Assembly (NCBI RefSeq): GCF_028595325.1
Contig: NZ_JAQQXR010000001.1
Coordinates: forward strand, 248,001-312,000
Origin: Janthinobacterium fluminis
Lineage (GTDB): Bacteria > Pseudomonadota > Gammaproteobacteria > Burkholderiales > Burkholderiaceae_D
Direction of reading: 5' to 3'
Length of the DNA stretch: 64,000 nucleotides
Shown here in pieces: positions 28,201 through 37,349 of the stretch (its first letter is position 1; the number at the start of each line of letters is the position of its first letter). The translations under genes were made by a program, and so were the position numbers. The notes below the pieces were generated by a model, which was not told the origin of the DNA, did not search any database, and worked only from the letters and a program-made list of their open reading frames with translations.

Positions 28201-29613
28201 TCAATGCCTGGCCCTGACCGGATGGCGGCTGCCGCCGCCCCGCGGCACGCGCGGCTTGACCAGCGAGATCGGCGCCTGGGCCGACGATTTATAGCCTTTT
28301 TCCTGCTTCGCGCCCTTGCCGGCGCGCCCCTTGCGCTCGGGGCGGTCGGCTTCGAAGGCCATCGTCGCGTTGTCGGTGATCTCGCTGGCGATGTCGATGT
28401 TCAGCGAGGCCGAGGTTTTCGGCACGAGGATGGTCGAGCCGGCCTTCAGGCTGGTCTTCTGCGGAATGTTGTTGGCTTGGCGCAGCACGTCGGGCGTCGT
28501 GCCGAAGCGCGAGGCCAGCGTGTCGATGCGCTCGCGCGCGCTGGTGATCTTGTGCGTGGTCCAGGTCGACAGGGCCTGGCCCCATTTCGCCAGGTTCGAC
28601 GTGAATTTCGCGGCGTTTTCCTGCGGCAGCAAAATCTTCGTCTTCTCGCCGCCGGTGATGACGGGGCGGTTGAACTGCGGATTGAGCGCCTTGAACTCGT
28701 CCATCGACAGCTCGGCCAGCTGGGCGGCGATGGTCATGTCGATGTCGCTGGTCTTGTCGACGGCCGTGAAATAGGGCTCGTTGTCGACCAGGGCCAGCGA
28801 AATGCCGTATTGGCCGGGGTTGGCGATGATGTTCTTCACCGCCTGCAGCTTCGGCACATAGTTGCGCGTCTCGGCCGGCATCAGCTCGGCCAGGCTCTCG
28901 AAGTCGGTCGGTTTGCCCAGCGCCTGGTTTTTCTTGATGGCGCGCTGCACCGAGCCTTCGCCCCAGTTATAGGCGGCCAGCGCCAGTTGCCAGTCGCCGA
29001 ACATGTCGTAGAGCCGCTGCAGATAGGTCAGCGCGGCGTCGGTCGAGGCCAGCACGCCGCGGCGCTCGTCCTTGAACATGTTTTGCTTCAGGTTAAAGTC
29101 GCGCCCGGTGGCCGGGACGAATTGCCACATGCCGGCCGCGTTGGCGCTGGAGAAGGCTTGCGGGTTGAAGGCGGACTCGATGAAGGGCAGCAGGGCCAGT
29201 TCCGTCGGCATGCCGCGCTTTTCCAGCTCTTGCACGACGTGGAAGATGTAGCGCGAGGCGCGCGTCGTGGTGCGGGCGATGTAGTCGGGGCGGGTGCTGT
29301 ACCAGGTGATGTGCTTGGCGACCAGCTGGTTGTCGATGTCGGGGATGGCGTAGCCGCTGCGGATGCGGCCCCAGACGTCGGCTTCCTTCCAGTCGGAGGT
29401 GTCCGGGTTAAGCTTCAGCTTGTCGGTTTTCAGTGCAGTGTTCGCTTCCGGCGCCGCCAGCTTTGCCGTGGCGGCCGGGGACAGGGGAAGCAGGGCGGGG
29501 GCGGCGCTGCCGTGGGCGGCGCCGGCCAGGGGCTCGGCCGCCGCCGTCTCAAACGCCTGGCTCAGCGTGGGCGCGAGGGCGAGGATAAGCGCGGCCAGGG
29601 CGGTGGTTTTCAT
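28201..29613 (-). CDS. mltD: Membrane-bound lytic murein transglycosylase D
   Basis: 470 residues from the ATG at 29613, which begins a signal peptide (MKTTALAALILALAPTLSQA); an in-frame ATG five codons earlier is also possible. No lipobox cysteine is seen. The SLT domain has PTELALLPFIESAFNPQAFS (catalytic Glu), AAGMWQFVPATGRDF and ALAAYNWGEGSVQRAI. A single LysM-like repeat (ASRFGTTPDVLRQANNIPQ) lies near residue 380, followed by a basic, low-complexity tail. It cleaves peptidoglycan glycan strands. The missing lipobox is unlike E. coli MltD. Confidence 0.88.
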   Translation of the reverse strand: MKTTALAALILALAPTLSQAFETAAAEPLAGAAHGSAAPALLPLSPAATAKLAAPEANTALKTDKLKLNPDTSDWKEADVWGRIRSGYAIPDIDNQLVAKHITWYSTRPDYIARTTTRASRYIFHVVQELEKRGMPTELALLPFIESAFNPQAFSSANAAGMWQFVPATGRDFNLKQNMFKDERRGVLASTDAALTYLQRLYDMFGDWQLALAAYNWGEGSVQRAIKKNQALGKPTDFESLAELMPAETRNYVPKLQAVKNIIANPGQYGISLALVDNEPYFTAVDKTSDIDMTIAAQLAELSMDEFKALNPQFNRPVITGGEKTKILLPQENAAKFTSNLAKWGQALSTWTTHKITSARERIDTLASRFGTTPDVLRQANNIPQKTSLKAGSTILVPKTSASLNIDIASEITDNATMAFEADRPERKGRAGKGAKQEKGYKSSAQAPISLVKPRVPRGGGSRHPVRARH

Positions 29614-30021
29614 CGTGTTTTCTTGCATAGTTTTCCATTGTTGTCGTCTATATAACATCGGACAGACCATGAGTAAGCTGGGAGTGTACGTAGGTCCGAA
29701 TGCCCGAGTCAAGGAATATGTCGGCGCGATGACAGGATTCGGCTTTATTTCTTTTGGATAATAATTGCAGCTTAGTTAGCAAAAATTGCCTGACGTAAGC
29801 GTTAAATGCGGCAAGGATGTGGGCATTTGCATGTCGTCGTGGCGGCGGCGCGGCAGGGCGGGGCGGCGCTTGGCATGGTTTCCAGCATAGGTGGGCGCGG
29901 CCAAACGGCAAGCCGGACGGCTGGAAAGTATGAGACTGCGCAAAGAGTGCGTACAATTTGGCTTTTGCGCCTGTCTTGCGGTGTTATGCCGCCGGCGCGC
30001 CGTCTTACATCACAGGAAACA
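29614..30021. other. Divergent promoter region between mltD and the DUF1415 gene
   Basis: 408 bases between divergently transcribed genes. AT-rich patches at 29640-29780 are likely promoter sequence for mltD, and an AT-rich tract at 29925-29970 for the rightward gene. I see no gene, repeat or structured RNA here. Confidence 0.5.
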
Positions 30022-30600
30022 ATGAACATGAACACCGCAAACCGGGCCGACGCCGAGCACGACACGATCATCGCCGACACCGTCGACTGGCTGGAAAAGG
30101 CCGTCATCGGCCTGAACCTGTGCCCCTTCGCCAAGGCCGTCCACGTCAAGAAGCAGATCCGCTACGTCGTCAGCGCCGCGTCGACGCCCGAGCAACTGCT
30201 GCAAGAGTTGATGGACGAATTGCAAACTTTGTCCGACAGCGATCCGCAGGCGGTCGACACGACCTTGCTGATCCATCCGTATGTGCTCAACGATTTCCTC
30301 GACTACAACGAATTCCTCGACGTGGCCGACGCGGCGCTGGAAGACATGGACCTGGCCGGCGAACTGCAGGTGGCCAGTTTCCATCCGCAGTACCAGTTTG
30401 CCGACACGGCGGTCGACGACATCGGCAACTACACGAACCGCTCACCCTACCCGACCCTGCACCTGCTGCGCGAAGACAGCATCGAGCGCGCCGTCGAGGC
30501 CTTCCCGGACGCGGCCGACATTTTCGAGAAGAACATCGAGACGCTGGAAGCCCTGGGCCACGAGGGCTGGAACAAGCTCGGCCTGCCGGCGGCGAAATAA
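30022..30600 (+). CDS. DUF1415 family protein
   Basis: 192 residues. The start at 30022 follows AGGAAAC; the open frame extends upstream without support. Family-typical segments are visible: VDWLEKAVIGLNLCPFAKAV near the N-terminus, LLIHPYVLNDFLDYNEFLD, ASFHPQYQFADT and NRSPYPTLHLLREDSIE. The conserved NLCPFA and FHPQYQF motifs suggest an enzyme or metal site, but no function is established. The DUF1289 gene starts two bases after its stop, so they form an operon. Confidence 0.85.
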   Translation: MNMNTANRADAEHDTIIADTVDWLEKAVIGLNLCPFAKAVHVKKQIRYVVSAASTPEQLLQELMDELQTLSDSDPQAVDTTLLIHPYVLNDFLDYNEFLDVADAALEDMDLAGELQVASFHPQYQFADTAVDDIGNYTNRSPYPTLHLLREDSIERAVEAFPDAADIFEKNIETLEALGHEGWNKLGLPAAK

Positions 30601-30601
30601 G

Positions 30602-30790
30602 ATGGCGGAACTACCGCCGCGGCCGGACACGCCCTGCGTTGCCGTCTGCTCCACGACCTTCGACGAAATCTGCCGCGGCTGCGGCCGCAGCGTCGTCGAA
30701 GTGGCGCACTGGGTGTCGATGACGGCCGAGCAAAAGGAGTTGGTGTGGGTGCGCATCCTCGAACAGGGCTATCCGCGCCGCAATGGCTGA
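30602..30790 (+). CDS. DUF1289 small cysteine-rich protein
   Basis: 62 residues. Cysteines in the pattern TPCVAVCSTTFDEICRGCGR are those of the DUF1289 family, followed by the conserved tryptophan in AHWVSM. A small metal- or Fe-S-binding role is likely but unproven. It is coupled to the DUF1415 gene and converges with the DUF1993 gene at 30795. Confidence 0.85.
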   Translation: MAELPPRPDTPCVAVCSTTFDEICRGCGRSVVEVAHWVSMTAEQKELVWVRILEQGYPRRNG

Positions 30791-30794
30791 CTGA

Positions 30795-31301
30795 TTAATA
30801 GCTGCCGATGAAGTCTTTCTTGCCGATGTCGAGGCCGTTGTGGCGCAGGATGTCGTAGGCCGTCGTGGCGTGGAAGAAGAAATGCGGCAGCGCGTAGTGG
30901 AACAGATAGCTCTGGCCCGTGAAGTGCTTGGTCTTTTCGCCGCTGCCGGTGGTGATGGCGCGCGTTTCGCTGCCGTCGATGGCGGCCTGCGGCAGCGCCT
31001 CGATGAAGGCGATGGTTTTGGCGATGCGCGCTTTCAGTTCGGCGAAGCTTTGCTCGCTGTCTTCGTAGGCGGGCACTTCCTGGCCGGCCAGGCGCGCGCC
31101 GCAGCCCTTGGCGAAGTCGGTGGCGATCTGGATCTGCCGCACGAAGGGCAGCATGTCCGGGAACAGGCGGAAGCCGAGCAGGGCGTTCGGGTCGATTTTC
31201 TTGTCGGCGGCGTGGCTCTCGGCCTTGTCGAGGATGGCCGACAGGCTGCCGAGGATTTGTTTGAAGACGGGGATCGATGCGGAGTAAATGGAGAGGGTCA
31301 T
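30795..31301 (-). CDS. DUF1993 family protein
   Basis: 168 residues from the ATG at 31301, eight bases after GGAAAC; an upstream in-frame extension is not supported. DinB-like four-helix pattern with conserved LSIYSASIPVFKQILGSLSA, the metal-type histidines in FHYALPHFFFHATTAYDILR, and the terminal GKKDFIG. The family is of unknown function, distantly related to DinB/YfiT hydrolases. It converges with the DUF1289 gene, leaving four bases between stops. Confidence 0.85.
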   Translation of the reverse strand: MTLSIYSASIPVFKQILGSLSAILDKAESHAADKKIDPNALLGFRLFPDMLPFVRQIQIATDFAKGCGARLAGQEVPAYEDSEQSFAELKARIAKTIAFIEALPQAAIDGSETRAITTGSGEKTKHFTGQSYLFHYALPHFFFHATTAYDILRHNGLDIGKKDFIGSY

Positions 31302-31545
31302 GGCGTTTCCTTTGATGAAGTGCCGCGATGATAGCAAGGCTGGGCGTTTTCTGCTGGCCTGGCCGCGCTCCGCCATGGCACGCCAAGGCGGGGCGCGTGC
31401 GCTTATTGGTGACTTTTACCGCTTTTTGCGTGCATAATTCCGCTTGGGAAATATTTTATCCGCGTCCCGCCCGCCGTTCCGAATTTCTAATAGATAAGCT
31501 TGATGACTTTGACCACCGACCCGGCCGCCCCTGCGCTGCAGCTGC

Positions 31546-34500
31546 ATGGCTAGCGCCCTCTATCACCGCATCCGCGCGCGCCTTGGCGCGCTGTACGGCA
31601 TGTCCATCTATGGCGCGCTGCTGCTGGTGGTATTCGGCGGCCTGGTCGTGCCGGCCATGGTCGGCAGCTACCTGCTGGTCGGCGTGCACGAGCGCCAGTC
31701 GGCCAGGACCAGCCTGAACGAGGCGCTGCAGCGCAACGCCGACATCCTCGCGCTGGGCATGCAGGAATCGCTGTGGAATATGAACGCGGAGTCGGCCCGC
31801 TCGCTGGTCGAATCGGTCATGCGCGACCGCTCCGTGCTGCAGGTGCAGGTGATCGGCCAGTCCGACACCCAGTTCATGACGGTGCAGGCGCCGCAGCGCC
31901 CGGTCGGCACGATCTACCGGGCCGAGCGCGAAATCCTCGTGCGCGGCGAGCGCATCGGCCGCATCCTCGTCGAGATGGACGACGCCCGCAGCCAGCAGGA
32001 GCTGCGCGAGAAGCAGATTTCCTACGTCTTCGTGCTGGCGGCCCAGCTGGGCGTGTCGATGGCGCTGATCGCCCTGTTCATGAACCGCCGCCTGCTCAAG
32101 CCGCTGCGCAGCCTGATGCGCTTTTCCGACCGCCTGTCGCGGGGCGACTTCGAAACCCGGCTGGAGCTGGGCAGCGACGACGAGCTGGGTCGCCTGGGCG
32201 GCCAGCTGGAGCAGATGCGCGTGGCGATCCGCCAGCTGTTCGAGGACATCGGCCAGCGCGAGGAGCGCTTCCGCACCATCGTCACGCAGGTGCCGGGCGC
32301 CGTGTTCCGCTACCGCCCGGACGGCCCGATCGACTTCGTCAGCGATGCCATCGAAGACATTTCCGGCTACTCGGCCCGGCTGTTCATGCGCAGCACCACC
32401 CACGTCTGGGCCGACCTGATCTGCCCGGAAGACCGCAAGGAGCACCGGCGCGCCGTGTCGCAGGCCGTGCGCGACGGCCAGCCCTACGAGCTGGAGTACC
32501 GCATCATCGACGCAACCGGCACCGAGCGCTGGGTCGCCGAAAACGGCCAGCCCCAGGTCGACGAGGCCGGCGCCCCGTCCTGGGTCGACGGCATCATCTC
32601 CGACATCAGCCAGCGCAAGCACAATGAAATGCGCATCGAGGGCTTGCTGGCCGAGCAGAGCGCCATCCTCGACAACGTCATGTTCGGCGTCATGTTCGTG
32701 CGCCGCCGCAGCATCGTCTCCGTCAACCGCCGCTGCGAGGAGCTGTTCGGCTACCAGCCGGGCGAGATGAGCGGCAGCTCCACCTCCATCGTCTTCCCCA
32801 CCGCCTTCGAATTCGACGCCGGCGACGAGCGCCAGTACCCGAGCCTGAGCGCCGGCGACTACTTCAGCGAGGAGCGCCAGTACGTGCGCCAGGACGGCAG
32901 CCTGTTCTGGGCCCTCGTCAGCGGCTGCGCGCTCGACCCGAGCCGCGCCTACGAGGGCAGCATCTGGGTCTACGCCGACATCACCGCGCGCAAGGAGGCC
33001 GAGGAAAAGCTGCGCCTGTCGGCCACCGTGCTCGAACACATCGCCGACGGCGTCATGGTGATCGACGCCAAGGGCAGCATCGTCACCGTCAACCCGGCCT
33101 TCACGCAGATCACCGGCTACAGCGAGGCTGAGGCGCTGGGCAAGGACGTCACGCTGACGCGCTCGGGGCGCCACGACGCCGCCTTCTTCGAGGGCCTGTG
33201 GGGCGAGCTGGTGGCGACCGGCTTCTGGCGCGGCGAAATCTGGAACCTGCGCAAGAACGGCGAGCTGTACCTGGAGTGGCTGACCTTCAGCGCCGTGCGC
33301 GACACCAACGGCCTGACCACCCACTACGTCGGCGTGTTCAGCGACATCACCCTGGTCAAGGAGTCGCAGGAAAAGCTCGACCACATGGCCCACCACGACC
33401 CGCTGACGGCGCTGCCGAACCGCCTGCTGTTCCACGACCGCCTGCACCACGCGCTGCAGCGCGCCGGCCGCGAGGAAGAGCAACTGGCGATCCTGTTCAT
33501 CGACCTGGACCGCTTCAAGAACGTCAACGACACGCTGGGCCACCACATCGGCGACGAACTCCTGAAGCAGGTGGCCAGCCAGCTTTCCGCCAAGCTGCGC
33601 GAGGGCGACACGCTGGCGCGCCTGGGCGGCGACGAATTCATCGTCCTGCTCGAGAACGTCGACGGCCAGTACGGCGCCAGCCTGGTGGCCGACAAGCTGG
33701 TGGCCATGTTCGAGCAGCCGTTCATGGTGGCCGACCACGAGCTGTTCGTCACCTGCAGCGTCGGCATCAGCCTGTTCCCGGACGACGCCGCCGACTTGAA
33801 CATGTTGATCCGCAACGCCGACGTCGCCATGTACCAGGCCAAGGCGCGCGGGCGCAACGGCTACCGCTTCTACGCGCCGTCGATGACGGGCGAGGGCGTC
33901 GAACGGCTGCGCCTGGAAACCTTCCTGCGCCGCTCCATCGAAAAGAACGAGATCTTCCTGAACTACCAGCCGCAAGTGGAAATCGACACGGGGCGGCTGA
34001 TCGGCGTCGAGGCGCTGGTGCGCTGGAACCATCCGGAACTGGGCCTGGTGCCGCCGGTGCGCTTCATCCCGCTGGCCGAGGACAGCGGCTTCATCAACCA
34101 GCTGGGCAAATGGGTGCTGTTCGAGGCATGCCGGCAAATGGTGCGCTGGCAGGACGCCGGCTTGCGCGTGCCGAAGATCGCCGTCAACCTGTCGGTCAAG
34201 CAGTTCGAGCGCGGCAGCATCGTCAACATGGTCGCCGAAATCCTGAAGGAGACGGGGCTGGAGCCGGAGCGTTTGCAGTTGGAGGTGACGGAATCGGTCA
34301 TCATGAACACGGGCGACGCGATGGTCTTCATCAACGACCTGCACTCGATCGGCGTGGGGCTGGCGATCGACGACTTCGGCACCGGCTACTCTTCGCTGGC
34401 CTACCTGAAGCAATTGCCCGTGCAAACCTTGAAGATCGACCGCTCCTTCATCACCGACATCTCCAGCGACGCCAACGACGAGGCCATCGCCATCGCCATC

Positions 34501-34662
34501 ATCCAGCTGGGCAAGAGCATGAACTTGTCCGTCATCGCCGAGGGCGTCGAAACGGAAGAGCAGGCCGCCTTCCTGCTGCGGCACGGCTGCAACCAGGCGC
34601 AGGGCTACCGCTACGGCCGCCCGGCGCTGCCGCAGGAATTGATCGAGCGCTGGCGCGACTGA
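31546..34662 (+). CDS. Membrane PAS-GGDEF-EAL cyclic-di-GMP signalling protein
   Basis: 1,038 residues. Two membrane helices (about 20-46 and 158-178) bracket a periplasmic sensor region; a HAMP-like linker follows (LLKPLRSLMRFSDRLSRGDF). Three PAS domains come next (about 243-355, 365-480, 495-610), each ending in DIS/DIT-type closings (IISDISQRK, YADITARKEAEE, VFSDITLVKES). The GGDEF domain keeps DPLTALPNRLLF and LGGDEFIVLLE, and the EAL domain has GVEALVRWNHPELG, NLSVKQFER, IDDFGTGYSSLAYLK and LKIDRSF. Both catalytic halves look intact, so it could make and break c-di-GMP. Confidence 0.92.
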   Translation: MASALYHRIRARLGALYGMSIYGALLLVVFGGLVVPAMVGSYLLVGVHERQSARTSLNEALQRNADILALGMQESLWNMNAESARSLVESVMRDRSVLQVQVIGQSDTQFMTVQAPQRPVGTIYRAEREILVRGERIGRILVEMDDARSQQELREKQISYVFVLAAQLGVSMALIALFMNRRLLKPLRSLMRFSDRLSRGDFETRLELGSDDELGRLGGQLEQMRVAIRQLFEDIGQREERFRTIVTQVPGAVFRYRPDGPIDFVSDAIEDISGYSARLFMRSTTHVWADLICPEDRKEHRRAVSQAVRDGQPYELEYRIIDATGTERWVAENGQPQVDEAGAPSWVDGIISDISQRKHNEMRIEGLLAEQSAILDNVMFGVMFVRRRSIVSVNRRCEELFGYQPGEMSGSSTSIVFPTAFEFDAGDERQYPSLSAGDYFSEERQYVRQDGSLFWALVSGCALDPSRAYEGSIWVYADITARKEAEEKLRLSATVLEHIADGVMVIDAKGSIVTVNPAFTQITGYSEAEALGKDVTLTRSGRHDAAFFEGLWGELVATGFWRGEIWNLRKNGELYLEWLTFSAVRDTNGLTTHYVGVFSDITLVKESQEKLDHMAHHDPLTALPNRLLFHDRLHHALQRAGREEEQLAILFIDLDRFKNVNDTLGHHIGDELLKQVASQLSAKLREGDTLARLGGDEFIVLLENVDGQYGASLVADKLVAMFEQPFMVADHELFVTCSVGISLFPDDAADLNMLIRNADVAMYQAKARGRNGYRFYAPSMTGEGVERLRLETFLRRSIEKNEIFLNYQPQVEIDTGRLIGVEALVRWNHPELGLVPPVRFIPLAEDSGFINQLGKWVLFEACRQMVRWQDAGLRVPKIAVNLSVKQFERGSIVNMVAEILKETGLEPERLQLEVTESVIMNTGDAMVFINDLHSIGVGLAIDDFGTGYSSLAYLKQLPVQTLKIDRSFITDISSDANDEAIAIAIIQLGKSMNLSVIAEGVETEEQAAFLLRHGCNQAQGYRYGRPALPQELIERWRD

Positions 34663-34684
34663 GGCGCGCCGGCGCCCCCGGCAA

Positions 34685-35113
34685 CTAAGCCTGGGCGGCG
34701 CGCAGCAATGCGCGCAGATTGCAGTCGCGCTGCCACTGCTGGCGCTCGGCGCTGGCGGCGGCCAGCGCGGCCAGCTCGGCGGGACTGTGGGCGGCCTGCG
34801 CCTGCACCAGGCGGTGCGCCAGGCCCGGATCGGGCAGCACGGTGCCGAAAAACGCCACCTGATCGTCGCGCTGTATCAGCAGCGTGGGGAAATTCTCGAT
34901 ATCGAGCTCGCCGACCACCTCGGCCTGGTCCTCGATGTCTATCCACAGGAACAACTTATCCGGATGGCGCGCGGCCAGCTCCTCGAAGGTCGCGCGGTAA
35001 GTGGTGCACGTGCCGCACCAGCCGGCGCACAGGCAGGCGACGGCCCAGCGCGGGCTGGCCAGCGCGGCGGCGACATCATCGCGGTTGTCGTCATTCAAGG
35101 TCATGCTGAACAT
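34685..35113 (-). CDS. Thioredoxin-like protein with a WCGTC active site
   Basis: 142 residues (or 139 from the next ATG). Thioredoxin fold: CLCAGWCGTCTTYRATFEEL has a CGTC dithiol in place of CGPC, followed by LFLWIDIEDQAEV and the cis-proline IENFPTLLIQ. The last 45 residues form an extra helical extension rich in Ala and Gln. No signal peptide, so cytoplasmic. Probably a disulfide reductase of unknown partner. It diverges from tsaB; the long inverted repeat 35172-35250 lies in its upstream region. Confidence 0.82.
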   Translation of the reverse strand: MFSMTLNDDNRDDVAAALASPRWAVACLCAGWCGTCTTYRATFEELAARHPDKLFLWIDIEDQAEVVGELDIENFPTLLIQRDDQVAFFGTVLPDPGLAHRLVQAQAAHSPAELAALAAASAERQQWQRDCNLRALLRAAQA

Positions 35114-35171
35114 AGTATCAAAGCCAAAAGGCGCCACTGGCGCCGGATGCGCGTATTCTACCCTGCCCAGT

Positions 35172-35250
35172 CCGCACCCCGCCGGGGACAGACCACGATT
35201 TTCAAGAAATAATTGCCTGAAAATCGTGGTCTGTCCCCGGCGGGGTGCGG
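35172..35250. repeat. Perfect 33-base inverted repeat between trx-like gene and tsaB
   Basis: Arms at 35172-35204 and 35218-35250 are exact reverse complements (core GGGGACAGACCACGATTTTC), separated by a 13-base loop. It sits between two divergent genes, 16 bases before the tsaB start codon, so it must lie in the leader or promoter. It resembles REP-type mobile palindromes carrying GGGGACAGACC. Confidence 0.9.
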
Positions 35251-35266
35251 CGGGTTAAAATACGCC

Positions 35267-35980
35267 ATGTCTACCATTCTCGCCATTGAAACCTCGTCCG
35301 AACTCGCCTCTTGCGCCCTGTTGCGCGGCGACGTAGTCAGCAGCCGCGATTCGTCCGGCGTGCGCACCCATTCCCAAAGTATCCTGCCGATGGTGCAGGG
35401 CTTGCTCGAAGAGGCCGGCATCACCCTGGCCGATTGCGACGCCATCGCCTACGGCTCCGGCCCCGGCTCGTTCACCGGCGTGCGCACCGCCTGCGGCATC
35501 GCCCAGGGCCTGGCCTTCGGCGCCGGCTTGCCGGCGGTGCCGGTGGTGACGCTCGACGCGATGGCCCTCGCTTGCCATCAGCGCCATCAGGCCGACGCCA
35601 TCCTGGCCGTGCTCGACGCGCGCATGGGCGAGGTGTACTGGGCCCAGTATCATTATGCGGGCGGTTTGCAGACGGTGCTGGCGCCGGCGCTGTCGGCGCC
35701 CGCCGACGTGCAGGCGCAGGGCCGCGTGAGCGCCTGCGGCAACGGCCTGGCCGCCTACGCGCCGGCCTTCGCCGGGCGGGCTTTCGCCGCCGCCGCGCAC
35801 GCCGACATCATGCCGCACGCGGTGCAGATCGCGCAGCTGGCGCGCATCGCCTTCGCCGCCGGCGCCTATGTCGCGCCGGCCGACGCGCAGCCGCTGTATT
35901 TGCGCAATAAGATCGCCTTCACCAGCGCCGAGCGCCTCGACATGAAGAACGCCAAGGCCGCCGCCGAGGCCGCCGTATGA
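35267..35980 (+). CDS. tsaB: tRNA threonylcarbamoyladenosine biosynthesis protein TsaB
   Basis: 237 residues from the ATG at 35267. ASKHA-type opening ILAIETSSELASCALL, the THSQSILPMVQGLL segment and the diagnostic YGSGPGSFTGVRTACGIAQGLAFG are all present. TsaB is the partner that holds TsaD and TsaE in the t6A-modifying complex for ANN-decoding tRNAs. It overlaps rimI by four bases, the usual betaproteobacterial order. Confidence 0.93.
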   Translation: MSTILAIETSSELASCALLRGDVVSSRDSSGVRTHSQSILPMVQGLLEEAGITLADCDAIAYGSGPGSFTGVRTACGIAQGLAFGAGLPAVPVVTLDAMALACHQRHQADAILAVLDARMGEVYWAQYHYAGGLQTVLAPALSAPADVQAQGRVSACGNGLAAYAPAFAGRAFAAAAHADIMPHAVQIAQLARIAFAAGAYVAPADAQPLYLRNKIAFTSAERLDMKNAKAAAEAAV

Positions 35981-36447
35981 CGCAGGTGTGGGATCTGGCC
36001 CGGCTGAACTATGAGCCGATGTGCGAAGACGACCTTGCCGAGGTGGTGGCGTTGGAGGCGTGCGTGTATCCGCATCCCTGGAGCCGCGGCAATTTCGTCG
36101 ATTCGCTGGCCAGCGGCTATCAAGCCTGGGTGCTGCGCGACCGCGACGGCACCTTGCTCGGCTATTTCCTGCTGATGGCAATCGTCGACGAGGCGCATCT
36201 GCTCAACGTCGCCGTCAGCGCCGCGATACAGGGCCAGGGTTTGGGCCGCTTCCTGCTGAACCAGGCGGTGGCTTGCGCGCGCGGCCTGGGCATGGAGTCG
36301 GTGCTGCTGGAAGTGCGGCCGTCGAATACCCGCGCGCTGGAGATTTATCAACGTTACGGCTTTTCGCAAATCGGCCGGCGCAAGGCTTACTATCCGGCCG
36401 CCGACCAGCAACGCGAGGACGCCATTGTCATGCGGCTCGACATATGA
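35977..36447 (+). CDS. rimI: Ribosomal protein S18 alanine N-acetyltransferase RimI
   Basis: 156 residues. GNAT fold with VVALEACVYPHPWSRGNFVD, the acetyl-CoA loop VSAAIQGQGLGRFLLNQAV, and VLLEVRPSNTRALEIYQRYGFSQIGRRKAYYP. Its start overlaps the tsaB stop and its stop overlaps the start of the glycosylase gene, so three genes are translationally coupled. It acetylates the N-terminal alanine of S18. Confidence 0.92.
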   Translation: MTQVWDLARLNYEPMCEDDLAEVVALEACVYPHPWSRGNFVDSLASGYQAWVLRDRDGTLLGYFLLMAIVDEAHLLNVAVSAAIQGQGLGRFLLNQAVACARGLGMESVLLEVRPSNTRALEIYQRYGFSQIGRRKAYYPAADQQREDAIVMRLDI

Positions 36448-37349
36448 ATCAGATCACTGGCCGCAGCGCGGTTTTCCTGGAAGAGATGGGCGTGGGCGCG
36501 CTGTGGCAGTTGCGCGACGCGCTGGCGCAGCCTGAAATAGAAGCGGCCCCGGCCGAGTCCGAGGCGCCGCGCGTCGCGGCGCAAGCGCAGCCGCAGCCAG
36601 TGGCGGCTACCGCCGCGCCGCCCGCGCCGCCCGCGCCGATGATCGCGCCGGCGCCGCAGGCCGTGCCGGTGACGGCTCCGGCCTTGGTCCCGGCCTCGGC
36701 TCCGGCGCTGGATGATGCGTCGACGGCGTGGTTCGACGACGCGCCCGCGCCGCCGCCCCCGGCGCCCGTGTCGGACGAGGCGATCGCCGCGATGGATTGG
36801 AACCAATTGAAGACGGCCATCGCCAAATGCACGCGCTGCGCGCTGTGCAGCAGCCGCAAGAACGTCGTCTTCGGCCGCGGCGACCGCGACGCCGACTGGC
36901 TGGTCGTCGGCAGCGGCCCGAACCGCGCCGACGAGCGCGACGCGCAAGCCGTCAGCGGCGCCGCCGGCAAGCTGCTCGACAACATGCTGCTGGCGATCGA
37001 CCTGGATGCGACGTCTAACGTCTACGTGACGAATCTGGTCAAATGCCGCCCGGCCGCCGCCGACGGCGCCGAACGGGCGCCGACGGCCGAGGAGAGCGCC
37101 GCCTGCCGGCCTTTCCTGGAGCGCGAACTGGCGCTGACTGAGGGCCGCATCATCCTGACCATCGGCCAGGCCGCCGCCGCCGGCTTGATACGCAGCCCGG
37201 CCGCCGCGCGCGGCAGCGTGCGCCGGCTTGGCGCCATTCCCGTCATCGCCACCTACCACCCGGACGACATGTTGCGCGACAGCGGCAACAAGGCCAAGGC
37301 GTGGGGCGACCTGTGCCTGGCCCGGCGCACCCATGCCGCACGGGACTAA
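36444..37349 (+). CDS. Uracil-DNA glycosylase family-4-like protein
   Basis: 301 residues. After about 20 conserved residues, residues 30-115 are a low-complexity Pro/Ala linker, then the glycosylase domain. The Fe-S cysteines appear to be present (KCTRCALC and VKCRPA...ACRPF). The first active-site motif reads VVGSGPNRADE where family 4 normally has GEAPG-type residues, while the second (ATYHPDDMLRD) retains the HP pair. It may therefore have altered activity. It is part of the tsaB-rimI operon; the next gene starts 17 bases before its stop. Confidence 0.82.
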   Translation: MNQITGRSAVFLEEMGVGALWQLRDALAQPEIEAAPAESEAPRVAAQAQPQPVAATAAPPAPPAPMIAPAPQAVPVTAPALVPASAPALDDASTAWFDDAPAPPPPAPVSDEAIAAMDWNQLKTAIAKCTRCALCSSRKNVVFGRGDRDADWLVVGSGPNRADERDAQAVSGAAGKLLDNMLLAIDLDATSNVYVTNLVKCRPAAADGAERAPTAEESAACRPFLERELALTEGRIILTIGQAAAAGLIRSPAAARGSVRRLGAIPVIATYHPDDMLRDSGNKAKAWGDLCLARRTHAARD

